64,000 nucleotides of DNA. It comes from Brevibacterium sp. UCMA 11754. Lineage in GTDB: Bacteria > Actinomycetota > Actinomycetes > Actinomycetales > Brevibacteriaceae. This document shows positions 1 through 9,163 of the stretch, piece by piece. The stretch is taken from contig NZ_JACBOT010000031.1 in the NCBI RefSeq assembly GCF_021532275.1, positions 1 through 64,000 of the forward strand. Reading direction: 5' to 3'. A program made the position numbers and the translations under genes. The number at the start of each line of letters is the position of its first letter. Position 1 is the first letter of the stretch. The notes beneath the pieces are model-generated. The model saw nothing but the letters and a program-made list of their open reading frames with translations. It did no database searches and was not told the DNA's origin.

Positions 1-984
1 GCTGAATCGCGGGCCTCCTCCAGCTTGTCGCCCAGACGTTCGTCCCCTCGGCGACGCGTTCCCTCGCGGTCGAAGAGACGGGGACGGTGTAGGAGTAGTC
101 GGGGATCGGATCGTAGAGCCAGGCCGAGGAGCCGATCGACGCCCAGATCGACGAGGTCGAGCCGGCAGTCCGCGGACGCGGCGTCATCGGTGTAGTTGGC
201 CACGATGCCGTTCTCGTCGGCCACGGCGTAGGCCGCTCCCGGGCCCTCGGCGGCGACGCAGGATTTCCCCTGCTCTCGGACGAGGCGGGCGAGCATCCCG
301 TAGTCCACCGAGTAGCCGGAATCGACGTTCGACTCCTTGATGGACTCGAAGTCCTCGATCGTCGCGGTGGCCGTGCCGTCAGCGGAAGCCTCGGCGAGAT
401 CTTCATCACTTGATCTCTGTGCCTCGGCGCCTGATTTCGTGGCGTCATCCGCATCATCCAGCGCCTTCTTACGACACCGTCGCTGGTCGACGGGGCACTC
501 AGAGGGGGACAGGTGGCCCTGTTGCCTTCCTGTTCCGGATCGGTGGGTGGACCCGCCTGAGCGCGGGCGCCGGCGCCCATGGACAGCCAGCCGGGCCGGG
601 GCAGGTGGCCGAGCCTATGGTGCGCACATTGAGGTTGGCAGCCGCACCCTCGGAGAAGAGCTTATAGAGGTTGGGTGTGCGCACAGGATCGATATCGTTG
701 ATGGTCAGACCGGGTATGCCATAGACGATGGTCTTGCCGGCGGGCCCCTGTGAGCCTTCCGAATCCTCACCCGATGTTCCGGTGTTTCCCGATGCTGCGG
801 TGGCTGACGATGCTGTGGTGCTCGCGGCCGATGCGGAGGGTGATTCGGTGGCCGATGACTCCTGGGCAGCGGCGGCCGGTGTGAGTGCCGGTCCGAGGGC
901 GAGGACCAAGAGCCCGAGAACTGATCCCAGCACCAGGAGTCTGAATGCGGGAAGGCGCGTGGGCACGAGGGATGGAGGCGGCAC
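1..984 (-). pseudogene. Partial, frameshifted copy of the 830-residue AlkP-like membrane protein gene
   Basis: This is the mirror copy of the first 986 bases of the gene that starts at 9164. It opens with the same N-terminal secretion signal and Ser/Ala/Thr-rich linker. It then loses frame near 590 (one A missing relative to the other copy) and again near 470 (one T missing), and more small indels follow toward base 1. It is truncated by the window start. The breaks look like base-calling errors at the end of an inverted artefact more than like decay under selection. The intact version at 9164-11656 should be taken as the gene. Confidence 0.85.
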
Positions 985-1179
985 ACCTCAATAGTATCGG
1001 CTCAGCTTTCCACCCGCTCTGGCACAGGCCTGAGCGTTTGCTCCGCGGGAGAGAATGCATGTATATTTGATTGTCGTTGTGTGTGTCCGTCGTGCTCCCT
1101 TACATAGCCTCATGCGTTGCAGGCCCGTAGGTGAGGGACGACTTCGATGGACAGACCCGATTCAAGACAACGAGTGCCC

Positions 1180-1210
1180 TGACTCATCAGACTCACGACC
1201 GGATGAGTCA
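1180..1210 (+). promoter_or_regulatory. Hairpin in the rplM leader (left copy)
   Basis: TGACTCATC (1180-1188) and GATGAGTCA (1202-1210) form a 9-bp stem about 40 bases ahead of the rplM start. Ribosomal protein L13 operons are autoregulated through leader RNA structures in several bacteria. Whether this hairpin does that is inference. The mirror copy lies at 8937-8967. Confidence 0.35.
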
Positions 1211-1248
1211 TCAGCACTACACCAAGAGATACGAAAAGAAGGCTACTT

Positions 1249-1692
1249 TTGCGTACGTTCACACCCAAGCCCGGCGATATTGAGCGCCAGTGGCACGTCA
1301 TTGACGCCACTGACCAGGTGCTCGGTCGTCTTGCTGCCCAGGTTGCACGCCTGTTGCGCGGCAAGCACAAGACCACCTTTGCTCCTCATATCGACACCGG
1401 TGACTTCGTCATCATCATCAATGCAGACAAGGTCGCATTGACCGGTGCGAAGCTCGATCAGAAGCGCGCTTACCACCACTCGGGTTACCCGGGCGGTCTG
1501 AAGAGCGTCAACTACGCCGAGCTTCTCGCCACCAATCCCGAGCGCGCAGTCGAAAAGGCTGTCGGCGGTATGGTTCCGAAGACTCGTCTCGGACGTGCCC
1601 AGATGCAGAAGCTGAAGGTGTACCAGGGTGGAGAGCACCCACACGCCGCTCAGAATCCGCAGCCGTACGAACTCAGCCAGGTCGCGCAGTAA
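1249..1692 (+). CDS. rplM: 50S ribosomal protein L13 (left-arm copy)
   Basis: The product is 147 residues, the normal length for L13, an early-assembling protein of the large ribosomal subunit. The sequence has the family features: the N-terminal [15 protein letters not shown] stretch, the [16 protein letters not shown] segment and the YHHSGYPGG motif. The start is the unusual codon TTG at 1249, with an AGAAGG ribosome-binding site about six bases upstream; no better start fits the conserved N-terminus. rpsI follows after 35 bases, the usual L13-S9 operon. The protein is identical to the copy at 8455-8898. Because of the inverted repeat, this copy is probably not a second gene in the genome. 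Confidence 0.9.
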   Translation: MRTFTPKPGDIERQWHVIDATDQVLGRLAAQVARLLRGKHKTTFAPHIDTGDFVIIINADKVALTGAKLDQKRAYHHSGYPGGLKSVNYAELLATNPERAVEKAVGGMVPKTRLGRAQMQKLKVYQGGEHPHAAQNPQPYELSQVAQ

Positions 1693-1727
1693 AGCGCGCC
1701 CCAGCTCTAGACATACCGAGGAGAACC

Positions 1728-2243
1728 GTGGCTGAAGAAACCACCACTGCGACAGAATCTGTCGAAGAACCAACCGTCACCGAATACACGTCTGAGACCC
1801 CTGAGTCAGCTGGCCTGGGCGAGCAGACCGCTGGTGGACGCGGACAGTCCCTGACCGCTCCCGGCAGCGCAGTCGGACGTCGCAAGCAGGCAATTGCTCG
1901 CGTCCGCCTGATCCCCGGATCCGGTGAATGGACCATCAACGGACGCACTCTCGAAGAGTACTTCCCGAACAAGCTGCACCAGCAGCTCGTCAACGAGCCC
2001 TTCCGCCTGCTCGACCTCGAAGGACGTTTCGACGTCATCGTGCGCATCGGCGGCGGCGGACCTTCCGGCCAGGCCGGAGCCGTTCGTCTGGGCATCGCCC
2101 GTTCGCTCAACCAGATCGACGAAGAGTCGAACCGTGCTGAGCTGAAGAAGGCAGGCTACCTGCGCCGCGACGCACGCGTCCCCGAGCGCAAGAAGGCCGG
2201 TCTCAAGAAGGCACGTAAGGCACCTCAGTTCTCGAAGCGCTGA
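1728..2243 (+). CDS. rpsI: 30S ribosomal protein S9 (left-arm copy)
   Basis: The product is 171 residues. The first 45 or so form the acidic, low-complexity extension seen in many actinobacterial S9 proteins. The S9 core follows: [17 protein letters not shown], then [12 protein letters not shown], a [19 protein letters not shown] stretch, and the basic tail ending in FSKR, whose terminal Arg reaches the ribosomal P site in known structures. A GAGGA ribosome-binding site precedes the GTG start. It follows rplM by 35 bases. A strong terminator hairpin lies 76 bases downstream. It is identical to the copy at 7904-8419, so it is probably an artefactual duplicate. Confidence 0.9.
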   Translation: MAEETTTATESVEEPTVTEYTSETPESAGLGEQTAGGRGQSLTAPGSAVGRRKQAIARVRLIPGSGEWTINGRTLEEYFPNKLHQQLVNEPFRLLDLEGRFDVIVRIGGGGPSGQAGAVRLGIARSLNQIDEESNRAELKKAGYLRRDARVPERKKAGLKKARKAPQFSKR

Positions 2244-2318
2244 TTCTGCTGTCAGGACTGCGCCTGGTCTGCCGCTGAAGCGCAGCCCCCGACAGTTCAG
2301 CTCGAAGAACACCGCACT

Positions 2319-2345
2319 GCGGCCCCGAACCGGATTCGGGGCCGC
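2319..2345 (+). terminator. rpsI terminator hairpin (left copy)
   Basis: GCGGCCCCGAA pairs with TTCGGGGCCGC across a five-base loop, and TTTCG follows. It closes the rplM-rpsI operon. The mirror copy is at 7802-7828. Confidence 0.75.
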
Positions 2346-2494
2346 ATTTCGTGCATTCACCTGCCTGACGCCCCGCTCCCGCCAAGACAGGGGCGACACA
2401 TCTCGTACCGATTTCGGCCGTAGTGCGGTCCGGCGCCACCGCCTCGGCGGCGCTATGGACTAATATCGACGAGAAATTGAGGAAAGGACTTTCC

Positions 2495-3852
2495 ATGACA
2501 CGACTCTTCGGCACCGACGGTGTCCGTGGACTTGCCAACCGCGACATCTCCGCCCGGCTGGCACTCCAAACTCTCCGTTGCAGGCTCGCGGGTTCTGACC
2601 CGCGGTTGGCCCGAAGGCAAGCGCCCCTTCGCCGTCGTCGGCCGCGACACTCGAGTCTCCGGTGAGTTTCCTCTCCGCTGCAATCTCCGCGGGCATCGCC
2701 TCCGCCGGAGTCGACGTGCTCGACGCGGGAATGCTGCCCACCCCCGGCATCGCCAGCGTCGTAGCGGACACCGGTGCCGCCTTCGGCGTCGTCATCTCCG
2801 CCTCCCACAATCCGATGCCGGACAACGGCATCAAGTTCTTCGCAGCAGGCGGGACGAAGCTCGATGACTCCTCCGTCGAGGACTCGATCCTTGCGATCCT
2901 CGACGAGGACTGGGTCCGTCCCACCGGCGCCGAGGTGGGTCGCATTTCCCGTTATCCCGCCGCTGCCGACGAATACACGGAGAAGCTCGTGCGGTCCCTC
3001 GACGCCGAGGGCACACGTCCCCCGGTCCGGCTCAAGGTCGTCGTCGACTGCGCTCACGGTGCCGCGTCCATCGTCGGGCCCGCTGCCCTGCGCCAGGCCG
3101 GTGCCGAAGTCATCGTCTCCGCCGCCGAGCCCGATGGCTTCAACATCAACGACGGAGTCGGCTCCACTCACCTCGAACCGCTCCAGCGTCTCGTCGTCGA
3201 AACCCAGTCCGATCTGGGTGTGGCCTTCGACGGTGACGCCGACCGATGCCTGGCCGTGGACTCACTGGGCCGTGTCATCAACGGTGACCAGCTCATGGGC
3301 ATTCTGGCGATCGGCCTCAAGGAACTCGGCGAGCTGAAGGGCAACACGCTCGTGACGACCGTGATGTCGAACATCGGCCTCAGACACGCGATGGATAAGT
3401 ACTCTATTGAGACCGTCCAAACCGCCGTCGGTGACCGCTACGTCCTCGAACGCATGCTGGCAGACGACTTCGTCCTCGGAGGGGAGCAGTCCGGGCACGT
3501 GCTCATGCTCGACCACGGTACGACCGGCGACGGCGTGCAGACGGCTCTGCACCTGATGAAGCGCATGGCCGATTCGAAGCGTACGCTGGCCGACCTGGCT
3601 GCCGAGATCCCTCAGCTGCCCCAAGCGCTCGTCAACGTCAAGGGCGTCGACAAACACGGTGTCGACCACCCGAAGGTCATGGCCGAAGTCAACGCCGTCG
3701 AGGCCGAACTCGAAGGCTCGGGTCGTGTGTTGCTGCGGGCCTCGGGCACCGAGGCGCTGATCCGCGTCATGGTCGAAGCAGAGACCGAAGACATCGCCCA
3801 GGCCCAGGCTGAACGTCTGGCCTCCAACGTCAGGGACAACCTGGGGCTGTAG
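2495..3852 (+). pseudogene. glmM: Frameshifted copy of glmM (phosphoglucosamine mutase)
   Basis: This is the mirror copy of the intact glmM at 6300-7652. The first 25 codons (MTRLFGTDGVRG onward) are followed by an extra A near 2569 that shifts the frame. An extra T near 2668 restores it. The stretch between is therefore read out of frame, and a three-base insertion near 2870 adds one Ser. From 2670 to the end the protein matches the right copy, including the catalytic ISASHNP serine loop, the DGDADR metal site and GGEQSGH. If the sequence were real the protein would be scrambled over about 33 residues. Sequencing error in a misassembled arm is more likely. Confidence 0.85.
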
Positions 3853-3868
3853 GAACTCCGAGAAGCAG

Positions 3869-3904
3869 CAGAGGCCGCAGTCGCATACAGCGCTGCGGCC
3901 TCTG
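3869..3904. terminator. Terminator hairpin between glmM and the ABC exporter (left copy)
   Basis: CAGAGGCCGCAG (3869-3880) pairs perfectly with CTGCGGCCTCTG (3893-3904) around a 12-base loop. It lies between two convergent genes and can serve both. The mirror copy is at 6248-6283. Confidence 0.75.
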
Positions 3905-3936
3905 TCGTGCCCGAGCTTCGTTCGCTGCGGCGCAGC

Positions 3937-5067
3937 TCAGCTCGCGGCGAACTGGGTGGCGTAGAGCTCAGCGTAGCGACCGCCCAGGGCCAGCAGCTCG
4001 GCGTGAGAACCCGACTCGATGCGACCGGCCTCGACGACGAGGATCGTGTCGGCCTGGCGGATCGTGGAGAGCCTGTGCGCGATGACCATTGCGGTGCGGC
4101 CGCTCATGGCCCGAGACAGCGCCTGCTGGACTGCCGCCTCATTCGTCGAGTCCAAGGCGGAGGTCGCCTCATCGAGGACGACGACCTCTGGGGCGGCCAA
4201 CAGCATCCGAGCGATCGTCAGACGCTGACGCTCACCACCGGAGAGTCTGTAGCCGCGCTCACCGACGATCGTGTCCAGGCCATCGGGCAGCGAGGCGATG
4301 ACGTCGTGGAGCTGCGCGCCGTCGATGGCCTCATACAGTTCGGCATCCGTGGCCCCCGGCTTCGCCAAGGACAGGTTCGCCCGGATGGATTCGTGGAACA
4401 CGTGCCCGTCCTGAGTGACCACGCCGACGGTGCTGCGCAGCGTCTGGGCCGACAGCTCGCGCACGTCGACCCACCCGATCGTGATCGACCCGGAGGTGAC
4501 GTCGTAGAGACGGGGGAGCAGCGAGGCGATCGTCGACTTCCCAGCGCCCGAGGAGCCGACCAGGGCGACGGTATGCCCAGCTGGGATCGTGAAGTTCAGG
4601 GCGTGCAGGACCTCGTCGCCGCCTCTGGTGTCGAGCACAGAGACGTCCTCGAGGCTGGCGAGGCTGACCTGTTCGGCGCTGGGGTAGGCGAAGTCGACGT
4701 TAGAGAACGTCACGTCAAGACCGCCGGAGGGCAGTGACTTCGGTGCCTTGGGTTCCTTGATGAGGGGGACCAAGTCGAGGACCTCGAATACGCGCTGGAA
4801 GCTGACGACGGCGCTCATGATGTCCAGGCGAGCGTTGGCCAGCATGGTCAGCGCGTATAGAGCCGGGTCAGGAGCAGTGCGAGGGTGACGACCTGGCCGG
4901 CGTTGAGATTGCCCACGACCGCCTGGGCACCCGCCGATGCCGTAGACGAGGGCCAAGGCGAGGGCGGAGACGAGCGTCAGCGAAGACACGAACGTCGACT
5001 GCAGCATGGCCACCTTGACGCCGATGTCGCGGACCTGAGCGGCACGGTCGGAGAACTCCTCGTTCTC
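3937..5067 (-). pseudogene. Frameshifted 3' part of an ABC exporter gene (left copy)
   Basis: The reading frame ends at 3937 and holds a full ABC ATPase domain: Walker A GSSGAGKST, signature LSGGERQRL, Walker B VVVLDEATSALDS. Upstream lies the tail of a membrane domain (SSLTLVSALALALVYGIGG). The frame is disturbed by indels near 4860-4935 compared with the right arm. The left arm preserves the RLDIMSAVV junction that the right arm has lost, so combining the arms gives one continuous frame. A membrane domain fused to an ATPase is the type IV exporter layout. The 5' half of the gene is missing because the repeat folds back at 5068-5086. Confidence 0.75.
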
Positions 5068-5086
5068 GGTCTTGGGGTTGCCGAAA

Positions 5087-6215
5087 GAGAACGAGGGTTC
5101 TCCGACGTGCCGCTCAGGTCCCGCGACATCGCGTCAGGTGCCATGCTGCAGTCGACGTTCGTGTCTTCGCTGACGCTCGTCTCCGCCCTCGCCTTGGCCC
5201 TCGTCTACGGCATCGGCGGTGCCCAGGCGGTCGTGGGCAATCTCAACGCCGGCCAGGTCGTCACCCTCGCACTGCTCCTGACCCGGCTCTATACGCCGCT
5301 GACCATGCTGGCCAACGCTCGCCTGGCATCATGAGCGCCGTCGTCAGCTTCCAGCGCGTATTCGAGGTCCTCGACTTGGTCCCCCTCATCAAGGAACCCA
5401 AGGCACCGAAGTCACTGCCCTCCGGCGGTCTTGACGTGACGTTCTCTAACGTCGACTTCGCCTACCCCAGCGCCGAACAGGTCAGCCTCGCCAGCCTCGA
5501 GGACGTCTCTGTGCTCGACACCAGAGGCGGCGACGAGGTCCTGCACGCCCTGAACTTCACGATCCCAGCTGGGCATACCGTCGCCCTGGTCGGCTCCTCG
5601 GGCGCTGGGAAGTCGACGATCGCCTCGCTGCTCCCCCGTCTCTACGACGTCACCTCCGGGTCGATCACGATCGGTGGGGTCGACGTGCGCGAGCTGTCGG
5701 CCCAGACGCTGCGCAGCACCGTCGGCGTGGTCACTCAGGACGGGCACGTGTTCCACGAATCCATCCGGGCGAACCTGTCCTTGGCGAAGCCGGGGGCCAC
5801 GGATGCCGAACTGTATGAGGCCATCGACGGCGCGCAGCTCCACGACGTCATCGCCTCGCTGCCCGATGGCCTGGACACGATCGTCGGTGAGCGCGGCTAC
5901 AGACTCTCCGGTGGTGAGCGTCAGCGTCTGACGATCGCTCGGATGCTGTTGGCCGCCCCAGAGGTCGTCGTCCTCGATGAGGCGACCTCCGCCTTGGACT
6001 CGACGAATGAGGCGGCAGTCCAGCAGGCGCTGTCTCGGGCCATGAGCGGCCGCACCGCAATGGTCATCGCGCACAGGCTCTCCACGATCCGCCAGGCCGA
6101 CACGATCCTCGTCGTCGAGGCCGGTCGCATCGTCGAGTCGGGTTCTCACACCGAGCTGCTGGCCCTGGGCGGTCGCTACGCTGAGCTCTACGCCACCCAG
6201 TTCGCCGCGAGCTGA
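5087..6215 (+). pseudogene. ABC exporter (fused membrane and ATPase domains), 3' part only, frameshifted (right copy)
   Basis: Residues from 5331 on form an intact 294-residue ATPase half with Walker A (GSSGAGKST), the LSGGERQRL signature, Walker B (VVVLDEATSALDS) and the H-loop AHRLSTI. The segment at 5141-5330 encodes the last membrane helices (LTLVSALALALVYGIGG, then LTRLYTPLTMLANARL). A single A lost near 5327 splits the two; the left arm shows the undamaged reading RLDIMSAVV. Further indels lie at 5110-5145. The N-terminal half is absent, lost at the apex of the inverted repeat. The gene converges on glmM. The family exports lipids, drugs or peptides; no substrate can be inferred. Confidence 0.75.
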
Positions 6216-6247
6216 GCTGCGCCGCAGCGAACGAAGCTCGGGCACGA

Positions 6248-6283
6248 CAGAGGCCGCAGCGCTGTATGCGACTGCGGCCTCTG
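6248..6283. terminator. Bidirectional terminator between the ABC exporter and glmM
   Basis: CAGAGGCCGCAG (6248-6259) pairs perfectly with CTGCGGCCTCTG (6272-6283) around a 12-base loop, between two convergent stop codons. Confidence 0.8.
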
Positions 6284-6299
6284 CTGCTTCTCGGAGTTC

Positions 6300-7652
6300 C
6301 TACAGCCCCAGGTTGTCCCTGACGTTGGAGGCCAGACGTTCAGCCTGGGCCTGGGCGATGTCTTCGGTCTCTGCTTCGACCATGACGCGGATCAGCGCCT
6401 CGGTGCCCGAGGCCCGCAGCAACACACGACCCGAGCCTTCGAGTTCGGCCTCGACGGCGTTGACTTCGGCCATGACCTTCGGGTGGTCGACACCGTGTTT
6501 GTCGACGCCCTTGACGTTGACGAGCGCTTGGGGCAGCTGAGGGATCTCGGCAGCCAGGTCGGCCAGCGTACGCTTCGAATCGGCCATGCGCTTCATCAGG
6601 TGCAGAGCCGTCTGCACGCCGTCGCCGGTCGTACCGTGGTCGAGCATGAGCACGTGCCCGGACTGCTCCCCTCCGAGGACGAAGTCGTCTGCCAGCATGC
6701 GTTCGAGGACGTAGCGGTCACCGACGGCGGTTTGGACGGTCTCAATAGAGTACTTATCCATCGCGTGTCTGAGGCCGATGTTCGACATCACGGTCGTCAC
6801 GAGCGTGTTGCCCTTCAGCTCGCCGAGTTCCTTGAGGCCGATCGCCAGAATGCCCATGAGCTGGTCACCGTTGATGACACGGCCCAGTGAGTCCACGGCC
6901 AGGCATCGGTCGGCGTCACCGTCGAAGGCCACACCCAGATCGGACTGGGTTTCGACGACGAGACGCTGGAGCGGTTCGAGGTGAGTGGAGCCGACTCCGT
7001 CGTTGATGTTGAAGCCATCGGGCTCGGCGGCGGAGACGATGACTTCGGCACCGGCCTGGCGCAGGGCAGCGGGCCCGACGATGGACGCGGCACCGTGAGC
7101 GCAGTCGACGACGACCTTGAGCCCGGACAGGGGACGTGTGCCCTCGGCGTCGAGGGACCGCACGAGCTTCTCCGTGTATTCGTCGGCAGCGGCGGGATAA
7201 CGGGAAATGCGACCCACCTCGGCGCCGGTGGGACGGACCCAGTCCTCGTCGAGGATCGCAAGGATCGAGTCCTCGACGGAGTCATCGAGCTTCGTCCCGC
7301 CTGCTGCGAAGAACTTGATGCCGTTGTCCGGCATCGGATTGTGGGAGGCGGAGATGACGACGCCGAAGGCGGCACCGGTGTCCGCTACGACGCTGGCGAT
7401 GCCGGGGGTGGGCAGCATTCCCGCGTCGAGCACGTCGACTCCGGCGGAGGCGATGCCCGCGGAGATTGCAGCGGAGAGGAACTCACCGGAGACTCGAGTG
7501 TCGCGGCCGACGACGGCGAAGGGGCGCTTGCCTTCGGGCCAACCGCGGGTCAGAACCCGCGAGCCTGCAACGGAGAGTTGGAGTGCCAGCCGGGCGGAGA
7601 TGTCGCGGTTGGCAAGTCCACGGACACCGTCGGTGCCGAAGAGTCGTGTCAT
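6300..7652 (-). CDS. glmM: Phosphoglucosamine mutase
   Basis: GlmM interconverts glucosamine-6-phosphate and glucosamine-1-phosphate, the step that leads to UDP-GlcNAc for peptidoglycan. The product is 450 residues, the normal length. It starts with MTRLFGTDGVRG and carries the phosphoserine loop ISASHNPMPDNG (about residue 100), the magnesium site DGDADR and the sugar-binding GGEQSGH. The ATG at 7652 is chosen because the conserved N-terminus begins there and GAAAGGA precedes it by about seven bases. An upstream extension in the same frame is unlikely to be used. The gene sits downstream of rplM-rpsI, the standard actinobacterial order, but behind its own gap with a terminator. This is the intact copy of the pair. 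Confidence 0.95.
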   Translation of the reverse strand: MTRLFGTDGVRGLANRDISARLALQLSVAGSRVLTRGWPEGKRPFAVVGRDTRVSGEFLSAAISAGIASAGVDVLDAGMLPTPGIASVVADTGAAFGVVISASHNPMPDNGIKFFAAGGTKLDDSVEDSILAILDEDWVRPTGAEVGRISRYPAAADEYTEKLVRSLDAEGTRPLSGLKVVVDCAHGAASIVGPAALRQAGAEVIVSAAEPDGFNINDGVGSTHLEPLQRLVVETQSDLGVAFDGDADRCLAVDSLGRVINGDQLMGILAIGLKELGELKGNTLVTTVMSNIGLRHAMDKYSIETVQTAVGDRYVLERMLADDFVLGGEQSGHVLMLDHGTTGDGVQTALHLMKRMADSKRTLADLAAEIPQLPQALVNVKGVDKHGVDHPKVMAEVNAVEAELEGSGRVLLRASGTEALIRVMVEAETEDIAQAQAERLASNVRDNLGL

Positions 7653-7801
7653 GGAAAGTCCTTTCCTCAATTTCTCGTCGATATTAGTCCATAGCGCCGC
7701 CGAGGCGGTGGCGCCGGACCGCACTACGGCCGAAATCGGTACGAGATGTGTCGCCCCTGTCTTGGCGGGAGCGGGGCGTCAGGCAGGTGAATGCACGAAA
7801 T

Positions 7802-7828
7802 GCGGCCCCGAATCCGGTTCGGGGCCGC
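7802..7828 (-). terminator. rpsI terminator hairpin
   Basis: An 11-bp GC-rich stem (GCGGCCCCGAA/TTCGGGGCCGC) with a five-base loop sits 76 bases after the rpsI stop codon. It separates the ribosomal operon from glmM. Confidence 0.75.
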
Positions 7829-7903
7829 AGTGCGGTGTTCTTCGAGCTGAACTGTCGGGGGCTGCGCTTCAGCGGCAGACCAGGCGCAGTCCTGACAGCA
7901 GAA

Positions 7904-8419
7904 TCAGCGCTTCGAGAACTGAGGTGCCTTACGTGCCTTCTTGAGACCGGCCTTCTTGCGCTCGGGGACGCGTGCGTCGCGGCGCAGGTAGCCTGCCTTC
8001 TTCAGCTCAGCACGGTTCGACTCTTCGTCGATCTGGTTGAGCGAACGGGCGATGCCCAGACGAACGGCTCCGGCCTGGCCGGAAGGTCCGCCGCCGCCGA
8101 TGCGCACGATGACGTCGAAACGTCCTTCGAGGTCGAGCAGGCGGAAGGGCTCGTTGACGAGCTGCTGGTGCAGCTTGTTCGGGAAGTACTCTTCGAGAGT
8201 GCGTCCGTTGATGGTCCATTCACCGGATCCGGGGATCAGGCGGACGCGAGCAATTGCCTGCTTGCGACGTCCGACTGCGCTGCCGGGAGCGGTCAGGGAC
8301 TGTCCGCGTCCACCAGCGGTCTGCTCGCCCAGGCCAGCTGACTCAGGGGTCTCAGACGTGTATTCGGTGACGGTTGGTTCTTCGACAGATTCTGTCGCAG
8401 TGGTGGTTTCTTCAGCCAC
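7904..8419 (-). CDS. rpsI: 30S ribosomal protein S9
   Basis: The product is 171 residues with an acidic N-terminal extension of about 45 residues and then the conserved S9 core ([28 protein letters not shown] and a basic tail ending KAPQFSKR). S9 is part of the small-subunit head, and its C-terminal tail contacts P-site tRNA. The GTG start has GAGGA about six bases upstream. It is cotranscribed with rplM, 35 bases before it. This copy lies in the arm continuous with the rest of the window, so it is the one to trust. Confidence 0.95.
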   Translation of the reverse strand: MAEETTTATESVEEPTVTEYTSETPESAGLGEQTAGGRGQSLTAPGSAVGRRKQAIARVRLIPGSGEWTINGRTLEEYFPNKLHQQLVNEPFRLLDLEGRFDVIVRIGGGGPSGQAGAVRLGIARSLNQIDEESNRAELKKAGYLRRDARVPERKKAGLKKARKAPQFSKR

Positions 8420-8454
8420 GGTTCTCCTCGGTATGTCTAGAGCTGGGGCGCGCT

Positions 8455-8898
8455 TTACTGCGCGACCTGGCTGAGTTCGTACGGCTGCGGATTCTGAGCG
8501 GCGTGTGGGTGCTCTCCACCCTGGTACACCTTCAGCTTCTGCATCTGGGCACGTCCGAGACGAGTCTTCGGAACCATACCGCCGACAGCCTTTTCGACTG
8601 CGCGCTCGGGATTGGTGGCGAGAAGCTCGGCGTAGTTGACGCTCTTCAGACCGCCCGGGTAACCCGAGTGGTGGTAAGCGCGCTTCTGATCGAGCTTCGC
8701 ACCGGTCAATGCGACCTTGTCTGCATTGATGATGATGACGAAGTCACCGGTGTCGATATGAGGAGCAAAGGTGGTCTTGTGCTTGCCGCGCAACAGGCGT
8801 GCAACCTGGGCAGCAAGACGACCGAGCACCTGGTCAGTGGCGTCAATGACGTGCCACTGGCGCTCAATATCGCCGGGCTTGGGTGTGAACGTACGCAA
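8455..8898 (-). CDS. rplM: 50S ribosomal protein L13
   Basis: The 147-residue product has the L13 landmarks [38 protein letters not shown] and a C-terminal [15 protein letters not shown]13 is needed early in assembly of the large subunit. Translation starts at TTG (8898), placed by the conserved N-terminus [10 protein letters not shown] and by AGAAGG six bases upstream. The gene heads the rplM-rpsI operon. A leader of more than 250 bases holds a small hairpin (8937-8967). The divergent AlkP-like gene begins at 9164. Confidence 0.95.
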   Translation of the reverse strand: MRTFTPKPGDIERQWHVIDATDQVLGRLAAQVARLLRGKHKTTFAPHIDTGDFVIIINADKVALTGAKLDQKRAYHHSGYPGGLKSVNYAELLATNPERAVEKAVGGMVPKTRLGRAQMQKLKVYQGGEHPHAAQNPQPYELSQVAQ

Positions 8899-8936
8899 AA
8901 GTAGCCTTCTTTTCGTATCTCTTGGTGTAGTGCTGA

Positions 8937-8967
8937 TGACTCATCCGGTCGTGAGTCTGATGAGTCA
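8937..8967 (-). promoter_or_regulatory. Hairpin in the rplM leader
   Basis: A 9-bp perfect stem (TGACTCATC/GATGAGTCA) with a 13-base loop lies about 40 bases upstream of the rplM TTG start. Leader-mediated autoregulation by L13 is known in other bacteria; for this hairpin it is inference. It is the mirror of 1180-1210. Confidence 0.35.
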
Positions 8968-9163
8968 GGGCACTCGTTGTCTTGAATCGGGTCTGTCCAT
9001 CGAAGTCGTCCCCTCACCTACGGGCCTGCAACGCATGAGGCTATGTAAGGGAGCACGACGGACACACACAACGACAATCAAATATACATGCATTCTCTCC
9101 CGCGGAGCAAACGCTCAGGCCTGTGCCAGAGCGGGTGGAAAGCTGAGCCGATACTATTGAGGT

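Noticed and set aside
1-5067. Second functional copies of rplM, rpsI, glmM and the membrane protein gene
   Set aside because: They are mirror images of 5087-10149 with read-error-like indels; an assembly fold-back is the simpler explanation. They are listed as features but should not be counted as paralogues.
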